Shown here piece after piece: positions 24,462-29,321 of a stretch of 29,321 nt of DNA (the first letter of the stretch is position 1; each line of letters opens with the position of its first letter). Origin of the DNA: a virus. Made by a program: the position numbers and the translations under genes. Location of the stretch: IMG/VR virus record IMGVR_UViG_3300032291_004083, positions 1 through 29,321 of that record; one strand, 5' to 3'. A model generated the notes under the pieces. It made no database searches. It was not told the origin of the DNA and was given only the letters and a program-made list of their open reading frames with translations.

Positions 24462-25391
24462 ATGAAAAGAGTGAATTATTTAAACAACCGCGATCTGTTG
24501 GCGGAGATACACAAGAGCAAGAACAGCTATTCCTCATACATCAACCCCGAGGACGGGCAGTACGACATGATAGTTACGGAAGTTAAAAAGATCAACGGGG
24601 CCAACATAGCCCGGGCCAGGAAGATACAGGCCAAGCGTCTCACGGCACAGGCCTGGGAGGCCGCAAAGAAACTGGGCAACAAGAGGATCAAGATGAGCGA
24701 TTATGAAGTGTCACCTAGGAAGGTCAATAAGACGGACCTGGTGTTCAGGGTCATGACCTTTGATCACATCACCACTGACAGCGAGCGCAAGAAGAACCCC
24801 AAGACCCGTGCGGACCATCACACCAAGGTCAATTTCCCCCCCTTCCAGCATTTCAGAATAAATGAAAAAGGACAATTGGTGTGCGTGGGCAAAAGCCACT
24901 GGGTGGGCGGCATACACAACGGACACTTCAGCAATGACCACGGCAGAATCACTCCCACGCTGGCAAACATGTTTCTCAAGCTGGCGGAGAGGTACAGCCA
25001 GCGTAGCAACTGGCGGGGCTACACCTATGTGGACGAGATGAGGTCGCAGGCGCTGATGCAGTTGAGCCAGATCGGATTGCAGTTTGACGAGAGCAAGTCA
25101 GAGAATCCCTTCGCCTACTACACCGCGGCTATCACTAACTCCTTCACTAGGATACTCAACATTGAGAAGAAGAATCAGAACATTCGTGATGACATATTGG
25201 AAATGAATGAGATGATGCCTAGCTACACCCGACAGGCCAAGAATGAGAGCGAGACCGTGTCGGCAAAAAGAAGAATGGCCACTCAAAATGGTGAAGTCAA
25301 GGTCTACAGCAAAGCCGCCATTAAGGAATTAAACAAACAATTAAAAGGTTCTGGAAAATTATCACTTGCAGATAATAGCAAAAAAAAATAA
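24462..25391 (+). CDS. 55: Late-transcription sigma factor gp55-like, 309 aa
   Basis: gp55 is the sigma-family factor that directs host RNA polymerase to TATAAATA late promoters, two of which lie in this window. The N-terminus KRVNYLNNRDLLAEI matches the T4 gp55 start (YNYVNNKELLQAI). The sigma core is at about 165-245: LAERYSQRSNWRGYTYVDEM, then FDESKSENPFAYYTAAITNS and FTRILNIEKK, equivalent to T4 FDETKYKNPHAYITQA. It is longer than T4 gp55 (185) because of about 125 residues inserted between these blocks, including TKVNFPPFQHFRI and SHWVGGIHNGHFS, a feature I associate with marine relatives. The C-terminus is basic (KGSGKLSLADNSKKK) and lacks the hydrophobic-acidic tail by which T4 gp55 binds the sliding clamp. 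AAGGA is six bases before the ATG. The gene is clearly GC-richer than its neighbours. Confidence 0.88.
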   Translation: MKRVNYLNNRDLLAEIHKSKNSYSSYINPEDGQYDMIVTEVKKINGANIARARKIQAKRLTAQAWEAAKKLGNKRIKMSDYEVSPRKVNKTDLVFRVMTFDHITTDSERKKNPKTRADHHTKVNFPPFQHFRINEKGQLVCVGKSHWVGGIHNGHFSNDHGRITPTLANMFLKLAERYSQRSNWRGYTYVDEMRSQALMQLSQIGLQFDESKSENPFAYYTAAITNSFTRILNIEKKNQNIRDDILEMNEMMPSYTRQAKNESETVSAKRRMATQNGEVKVYSKAAIKELNKQLKGSGKLSLADNSKKK

Positions 25392-25400
25392 TAGCTAACC

Positions 25401-26423
25401 ATGGCATTTTTTAAAAAAGCTGCTTGTTTCACTGACATACATTTTGGATTGAAAGGCAACAGCCGAGTTCACAACGATGACGGAGAATCATTCTGTTATT
25501 GGTTCATTGAGCAGGCCAAAGCACACGGTTGTGAAACCTGCATATTTCTAGGGGATTGGCATCATCACAGGAGTGCTACCAATGTCAGCACCATGAATTA
25601 CACTGTCAGCAACATGGAAAGACTGGGTCAAGCATTTGAAAAAGTCTACGTGATCATGGGCAATCACGATCTATTCTACAGAGACAAGAGAGAAATCAAC
25701 AGCATGGAATATTGTAGAAATATTCCCAACATTGAGATCGTGAATGAGTGGATGCTGACCGATGACGTGGCCATAGTGCCGTGGATTGTGCATGACGAGT
25801 GGAGAAAGATACAGGATCTAAAACAGAGATATATTTTTGGACATTTTGAATTGCCTTATTTTAAAATGAATGCCATGGTAGACATGCCAGATGTGGGCAC
25901 TATCAAAGCAGAACACTTCGTAAATCAAGAGTATGTGTTCACAGGACACTTCCATAAGAGACAGATCAGGAACAACATACACTACATCGGCAATGCTTTC
26001 CCGCACAACTATGCTGATGCTGGAGATGACGACCGTGGCATGATGGTGTTGGAATATGGTGGTCAGCCCAAGTACATCAACTATCCCAACATGCCGAAGT
26101 ATAGAAATGTAAAAATATCACAGTTATTATCCGACGCTGACAGCATACTGGCACCACGAATGTATGTGCGTGTGGGATTGGATATCAAGATTTCCTACGA
26201 AGAGGCCAACTTCATCAGAGAAACATTCATGGAAAAATATCAATTGAGAGAATTACAATTGATCCCAGAACAACTGGATCAAGCAGATCAGCCCATGGTC
26301 ACTGTGGAAAAATTTGACTCTGTGGATCAAATTGTGATCAAGCAGTTGGAAGCAGTGGATTCACAAACCTATGATAAAAAAGTATTAATGGCAATTTATA
26401 ATAATTTAGATGTTAACAACTAA
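25401..26423 (+). CDS. 47: Recombination endonuclease subunit gp47 (Mre11-like), 340 aa
   Basis: gp47 is the calcineurin-like phosphoesterase subunit of the gp46-gp47 complex, which resects DNA ends for recombination-dependent replication and degrades host DNA. All metal-site motifs are present: DIHFG (Asp12, His14), GDWHHH (Asp52), GNHD (Asn88, His89, Asp90), GHFE (His about 147) and GHFHKR (His183, His185). The length equals that of T4 gp47 (about 339). The C-terminal part after residue 230 is the helical region expected to contact gp46 (KISYEEANFIRETFMEKYQL). It starts nine bases after gp55 without a clear ribosome site and lies seven bases before gp46, so the three form one operon. Catalytic residues appear intact. 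Confidence 0.95.
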   Translation: MAFFKKAACFTDIHFGLKGNSRVHNDDGESFCYWFIEQAKAHGCETCIFLGDWHHHRSATNVSTMNYTVSNMERLGQAFEKVYVIMGNHDLFYRDKREINSMEYCRNIPNIEIVNEWMLTDDVAIVPWIVHDEWRKIQDLKQRYIFGHFELPYFKMNAMVDMPDVGTIKAEHFVNQEYVFTGHFHKRQIRNNIHYIGNAFPHNYADAGDDDRGMMVLEYGGQPKYINYPNMPKYRNVKISQLLSDADSILAPRMYVRVGLDIKISYEEANFIRETFMEKYQLRELQLIPEQLDQADQPMVTVEKFDSVDQIVIKQLEAVDSQTYDKKVLMAIYNNLDVNN

Positions 26424-26430
26424 TTGATTT

Positions 26431-28227
26431 ATGTCACTCACGATTAGAGATCTCACAGTAAAAAACTTCATGAGCGTGGGTAATCATACCCAGGCAATAA
26501 ACTTTGCTGACAAACATCTGGTGTTGGTCATTGGTGAGAACATGGATCTGGGTGGCGATGACGCAGGTGCTCGAAATGGCACGGGCAAGACCACTATTAT
26601 AAATGCCATCAGTTATGTGTTCTTTGGGGAAGCACTGACACAGATCAGAAGAGACAATTTGGTTAATAAAACCAACAGCAAAGACATGTTGGTCACTGTG
26701 AATTTTGACAAGAACGGTGTGAGTTATAAAATTGAACGAGGTAGAAAACCACAGGTATTAAAATTCTTTATCAACGAGGTGGAACAGAATTCTGGAGCAG
26801 ATGGCACTGAAGATAACAATGAAGCACAGGGAGAGAATAGAGAGACACAGGAGGAGATCAATAAGTTGATTGGCATGACCCATGCCATGTTCAAGAACAT
26901 CATCGCTCTCAACACTTACACACAACCGTTTCTAGCAACCAAACAAGCCGAACAAAGAGAAATTATAGAACAACTGTTGGGCATAACTCTATTGAGTGAG
27001 AAAGCAGAACTGTTGAAAGAACAGATGCGAGTGGCCAAACTGGATCTGGCAGAAGAAAAGGTACGATTGGACGCTGTGTTACTCAGCAATAAAAAAGTGG
27101 AAGAATCCATTAAGACATTTGAATTGAGGAGCACTGCATGGCAAACGCAAAAGAATCAAGACATTGCGAAATTCAACTCTGCCATAGAAGAGCTGGAGCG
27201 AGTGGACATCCAGACAGAATTAGAATCCCACAAAAGATTGGCCAAACACACAGATGATTCAAAAACTTTAAGGAACTTGGAAAAAGAAAAGAGTTATCAT
27301 GAAGATTCTCTAACCAAGGCCACTCGGCAACGAGAACAAACCATAAAAGATCTAGAGTATGCTGAACGAGCCACTTGTCCCACTTGCGAGCAGGACCTAC
27401 ACGGGGAGAAGCATGAGCATCTTGTGGACAAACTTAAAAAAGATCTTGCTGAGCAGACTGAATACGAGCAGACACTATCCGTAAAATTAAAAGAGATACA
27501 CACTAACATGGAAACCATTGGAGATCTAGGCACAGTGCCAGACACCTATTATGACTCCATAGACGAAGCATACAATCACAAAGGATCTGTGGAAGATCTA
27601 AAAAGACAATTAGAACAGACTCGTGCAAAAGAAAATACATATCAAGAACAGATTGAAGAGTTGACTCGCACAGTGGTACAACAGATAGATTATACTCGAG
27701 CCAACGAGATGGAAGATCTATACCGACATCAAGAATTTTTGTACAAGCTATTAACTGCCAAGGATTCTTTTATAAGGACTAGGATCATAGAACAAAACTT
27801 GACCTATCTTAACCAACGATTGGCATTCTATCTCACACAGGTCAAATTGCCACACACAGTTGTATTCTTATCTGATCTAAATGTGAGGATTGAAGAGCTG
27901 GGCAGAGAGCTGGATTTTGATAATTTAAGCCGAGGAGAGAGAAACAGATTAATTCTGAGTTTGAGCTGGGCGTTCCGTGATGTATGGGAAGGTCTTTATC
28001 AACAGATCAACTTGTTGTTCATAGATGAGTTGATTGATGCTGGCATGGACGTGTCTGGGGTGGAAAGCTCCATGGCTGTGTTGAAAGAGATGAGTAGGAC
28101 GCAGAACAAGAACATATTCCTCATATCGCACAAGGACGAGTTGGTGAGCAGAGTTAACTCCGTGTTGAAGGTGGTAAAAGAAAATGGATTCACTAGCTAC
28201 GCCAATGACGTGGACATTGTAGTATAA
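26431..28227 (+). CDS. 46: Recombination endonuclease subunit gp46 (Rad50-like ATPase), 598 aa
   Basis: gp46 is the SMC/Rad50-type ATPase partner of gp47. The N-terminal lobe has RDLTVKNFMSVG and a P-loop, ARNGTGKTT (47-55), preceded by an extra acidic/glycine loop (about 36-46: ENMDLGGDDAG), unlike the GRNGGGKST of T4. The Q-loop region follows with KNIIALNTYTQPF. A coiled coil rich in Glu, Lys and Leu (about 190-430) is split by a zinc hook, CPTC (Cys316, Cys319). The C-terminal lobe has the signature LSRGERNRL (about 499-507), Walker B LLFIDEL (Asp532, Glu533) and the H-loop ISHKDE (His about 567). The length is near T4 gp46 (560). It is the last gene of the gp55 operon and ends four bases before the convergent oxygenase gene. 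Confidence 0.95.
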   Translation: MSLTIRDLTVKNFMSVGNHTQAINFADKHLVLVIGENMDLGGDDAGARNGTGKTTIINAISYVFFGEALTQIRRDNLVNKTNSKDMLVTVNFDKNGVSYKIERGRKPQVLKFFINEVEQNSGADGTEDNNEAQGENRETQEEINKLIGMTHAMFKNIIALNTYTQPFLATKQAEQREIIEQLLGITLLSEKAELLKEQMRVAKLDLAEEKVRLDAVLLSNKKVEESIKTFELRSTAWQTQKNQDIAKFNSAIEELERVDIQTELESHKRLAKHTDDSKTLRNLEKEKSYHEDSLTKATRQREQTIKDLEYAERATCPTCEQDLHGEKHEHLVDKLKKDLAEQTEYEQTLSVKLKEIHTNMETIGDLGTVPDTYYDSIDEAYNHKGSVEDLKRQLEQTRAKENTYQEQIEELTRTVVQQIDYTRANEMEDLYRHQEFLYKLLTAKDSFIRTRIIEQNLTYLNQRLAFYLTQVKLPHTVVFLSDLNVRIEELGRELDFDNLSRGERNRLILSLSWAFRDVWEGLYQQINLLFIDELIDAGMDVSGVESSMAVLKEMSRTQNKNIFLISHKDELVSRVNSVLKVVKENGFTSYANDVDIVV

Positions 28228-28231
28228 ATTA

Positions 28232-28798
28232 CTAAGAATACCTTACATAAACACTTTTCCGAAAACCTTTACTTACTTTAGAATCTAAACTGTGCCAACT
28301 TTTGTTATTATTGAACAAAGCATATCCTCGATTTTTCTTGTAAAGCACCCGGTGTATAGGATCATGGGCTTCAGTTGAATCATAAAAAGTTGTGCCTGGT
28401 TGTTCTTGGTTCCCTATATAGATTTGCAGAGCTAATTTTATCGAGGTATTATCGACATGGGGAGTCAACTGGTAACCGGAAAAGTCGAACCATATATCGG
28501 CCACCCCTGGTTTCAAACTTAATTTAAATTTTTGTTCTAATGTTTTTGTTATTAATGCATTTTTGAACAAGATGTTTATCTCTTTGCTAATTTTTTCTGA
28601 GTATTCTACCCTGAACCGATGGTCTTCTTCTTGATTTTCTAATTTGGTAGTTTTTATCTGATTAAAATCAAAATTCAATTTGTCCAACCAAAAATTATCA
28701 AAGAACTCGTTGTATTCTTGGTAAAATAATCCATTTAAATTTACCAAAGGCGATTTTTCTATTGACTTGACCACGAAGTCTACGCTAGAATTATGCAT
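28232..28798 (-). CDS. 2-oxoglutarate/Fe(II)-dependent oxygenase, 188 aa
   Basis: The C-terminal half has the double-stranded beta-helix signature of the 2OG-Fe(II) oxygenase superfamily. His114 and Asp116 in LTPHVDNTSIKLALQIYIG form the HxD pair; His169 in NNKSWHSLDSKVS is the distal iron ligand; and Arg180 in KGFRKSVYVRYS is the probable 2-oxoglutarate salt bridge. GTTFYD and the YALFNNN strand also fit the prolyl-hydroxylase-like branch. The first 90 residues are AT-rich and poorly conserved to my eye. Such genes are frequent in marine T4-like phages; proposed roles are protein hydroxylation or modification of nucleic-acid bases, and the substrate here is unknown. It stands alone on the minus strand, convergent with gp46 and divergent from the Hc1-like gene, with no good ribosome site. 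Confidence 0.82.
   Translation of the reverse strand: MHNSSVDFVVKSIEKSPLVNLNGLFYQEYNEFFDNFWLDKLNFDFNQIKTTKLENQEEDHRFRVEYSEKISKEINILFKNALITKTLEQKFKLSLKPGVADIWFDFSGYQLTPHVDNTSIKLALQIYIGNQEQPGTTFYDSTEAHDPIHRVLYKKNRGYALFNNNKSWHSLDSKVSKGFRKSVYVRYS
28762..28791 (+). promoter_or_regulatory. Possible sigma70-type promoter for the Hc1-like gene
   Basis: TTGACT (28762-28767, five of six) and TAGAAT (28786-28791, five of six) are 18 bases apart on the plus strand, inside the 5' end of the oxygenase gene. Transcription would start near 28798 and give a leader of about 39 bases with a strong ribosome site. Confidence 0.4.
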
Positions 28799-28822
28799 AT
28801 GTTAATTAATTAGCATCTAACA

Positions 28823-28828
28823 AAGGAG
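28823..28828 (+). promoter_or_regulatory. Strong ribosome binding site of the Hc1-like gene
   Basis: AAGGAG lies eight bases before the ATG at 28837. It is the best Shine-Dalgarno match in the window and suggests high-level translation of the small protein. Confidence 0.75.
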
Positions 28829-28836
28829 CATAAAAA

Positions 28837-29028
28837 ATGTCAACTACACATGACTCAATAATGGCAGCTATTCAGACTTACTCTGAGGAGAACCAAAAAT
28901 TCACTGAAAAGGGAATCAAGGCATCGGCCACAAGAGCTAGAAAAGCACTAGCAGAACTTGGCAAGCTAATAAAAGCCAGAAGAAAAGAGATCCAAGAAAC
29001 TAAGAACGCTGAAAAGAACGCAGCTTAA
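28837..29028 (+). CDS. Histone H1-like (Hc1-type) small DNA-binding protein, 63 aa
   Basis: This 63-residue protein is alanine-, lysine- and arginine-rich and predicted helical. Residues about 22-56 read FTEKGIKASATRARKALAEL followed by GKLIKARRKEIQETK, which matches the Hc1 family (histone H1-like proteins of chlamydiae, Bacteroidetes and some marine phages): a phase of KG-x-KA-x(2)-TRARKAL-x-EL. Such proteins bind DNA without sequence specificity and compact it. In a phage it could coat or condense replicated DNA, or displace host nucleoid proteins; these roles are inferred. The strong ribosome site, the likely own promoter and the hairpin terminator 19 bases downstream mark it as a single-gene, highly expressed unit. 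Confidence 0.72.
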   Translation: MSTTHDSIMAAIQTYSEENQKFTEKGIKASATRARKALAELGKLIKARRKEIQETKNAEKNAA

Positions 29029-29046
29029 TTTAGTATAAAGGAATTT

Positions 29047-29082
29047 AAAAAGCCTGTGCATGCAAGTGTGCAGGCTTTTTTT
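29047..29082. terminator. Rho-independent terminator, probably bidirectional
   Basis: A 10-bp stem (29051-29060 with 29067-29076, AGCCTGTGCA against TGTGCAGGCT, two G-U pairs) encloses the loop TGCAAG. It is followed by a run of seven T on the plus strand and preceded by four A, so both orientations give a stem plus U-tract. It ends the Hc1-like unit and probably also the minus-strand gene that stops at 29096. Confidence 0.85.
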
Positions 29083-29095
29083 ATGAGCTAGATTT

Positions 29096-29321
29096 TTATA
29101 ATTTTTTATCAATAATAAGTGATCCGTGTACACGCACTCGAATATGTCCGTTGTAGTACTGGTCCGATTCTAAAACTTTACGAGCAAACTGTTCGCGGGC
29201 CTCTATGTAATTTAATTCTGCTTTGCTCTTGCAATAATAAAGTATTTCCCTGCGGAATTTGTCCCGGCCCAGTGCCTGCAGGTCTCGATTGAGCTGATCG
29301 CTGGATCCATAGTAATCCTGC
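29096..29321 (-). CDS. 3' end of a GIY-YIG-like endonuclease-related protein (partial)
   Basis: The last 74 codons of a gene entering from the right edge are visible. The protein begins QDYYGSSDQLNRDLQALGRD and continues KFRREILYYCKSKAELNYIE, then ends with YYNGHIRVRVHGSLIIDKKL. The YYGSS-x(2)-L-x(2)-D-x(6)-G-x(3)-F-x(2)-EIL-x(5)-S-x(2)-EL-x(3)-E pattern resembles the second half of GIY-YIG nucleases and a conserved protein of T4-like phages thought to be related to them. The GIY motif and catalytic Arg would lie outside the window, so activity cannot be judged. It converges on the Hc1-like gene and shares its terminator. Confidence 0.5.
   Translation of the reverse strand, partial: QDYYGSSDQLNRDLQALGRDKFRREILYYCKSKAELNYIEAREQFARKVLESDQYYNGHIRVRVHGSLIIDKKL

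Noticed and set aside
28220-28234. Small inverted repeat TAGTA-TAAAT-TACTA across the convergent stops of gp46 and the oxygenase gene
   Set aside because: A five-pair AT stem without a T-run is unlikely to terminate transcription.
28815-28843. Minus-strand TTGACA (28838-28843) with TTAGAT 17 bases on, as promoter of the oxygenase gene
   Set aside because: The -35 is perfect but the -10 matches only three of six bases, and the leader would be about 10 bases with no ribosome site; too weak to call.
1-29321. CRISPR arrays, tRNA genes, integrase or insertion sequence, diversity-generating retroelement repeats
   Set aside because: No regularly spaced direct repeats, cloverleaf-like sequence, transposase or reverse transcriptase motif was seen; the GDGST repeats are protein-level and codon-divergent.

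Overview
The window is part of the genome of a T4-like myovirus, most like those of marine bacteria (cyanophage and pelagiphage relatives). It shows a minus-strand baseplate operon in the order gp48-like, gp53, hub protein, gp5, gp25, gp6. It also carries a diverged late sigma factor gp55 and the gp47/gp46 recombination nuclease, all in forms closer to marine T4-like phages than to coliphage T4. The GC content looks to be in the low 40s percent, except in gp55, which is clearly richer. No photosynthesis or other host-diagnostic gene is visible, so the host cannot be named.

Layout. From 24327 down to the left edge the minus strand carries virion structure genes packed almost without gaps: gp48-like (23446-24327), gp53 (23147-23446), hub-like protein (21016-23145), gp5 without lysozyme (18608-21016), gp25 (18187-18594), gp6 (14603-18133), a giant 4298-residue protein (1704-14600), a 227-residue structural protein (1034-1717) and a truncated fibre-like protein (1-1028). 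Two exact T4-type late promoters (TATAAATA) lie on this strand, one ahead of gp48-like and one ahead of gp6. From 24462 the plus strand carries gp55, gp47 and gp46. A minus-strand 2OG-Fe(II) oxygenase converges on gp46, followed by a small plus-strand Hc1 histone-like gene with a strong ribosome site and a hairpin terminator. The 3' end of a minus-strand gene enters from the right edge.

How the parts fit. gp55 should direct RNA polymerase to the TATAAATA promoters, one of which lies back-to-back with gp55's own probable sigma70-type promoter. gp46/gp47 form the Rad50/Mre11-like nuclease of recombination-dependent replication, which in T4 is coupled to late transcription. The minus-strand genes build the baseplate and its attached fibres.

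The most unusual object is the giant protein. It combines a baseplate-type N-terminus, a cupredoxin domain with an apparently complete type-1 copper ligand set, a chitin-binding-like module, an FG-GAP seven-bladed propeller, and a C-terminal array of GDGST-type beta modules. I find no CRISPR array, tRNA, insertion sequence or integrase. No gene-free stretch exceeds about 135 bases.
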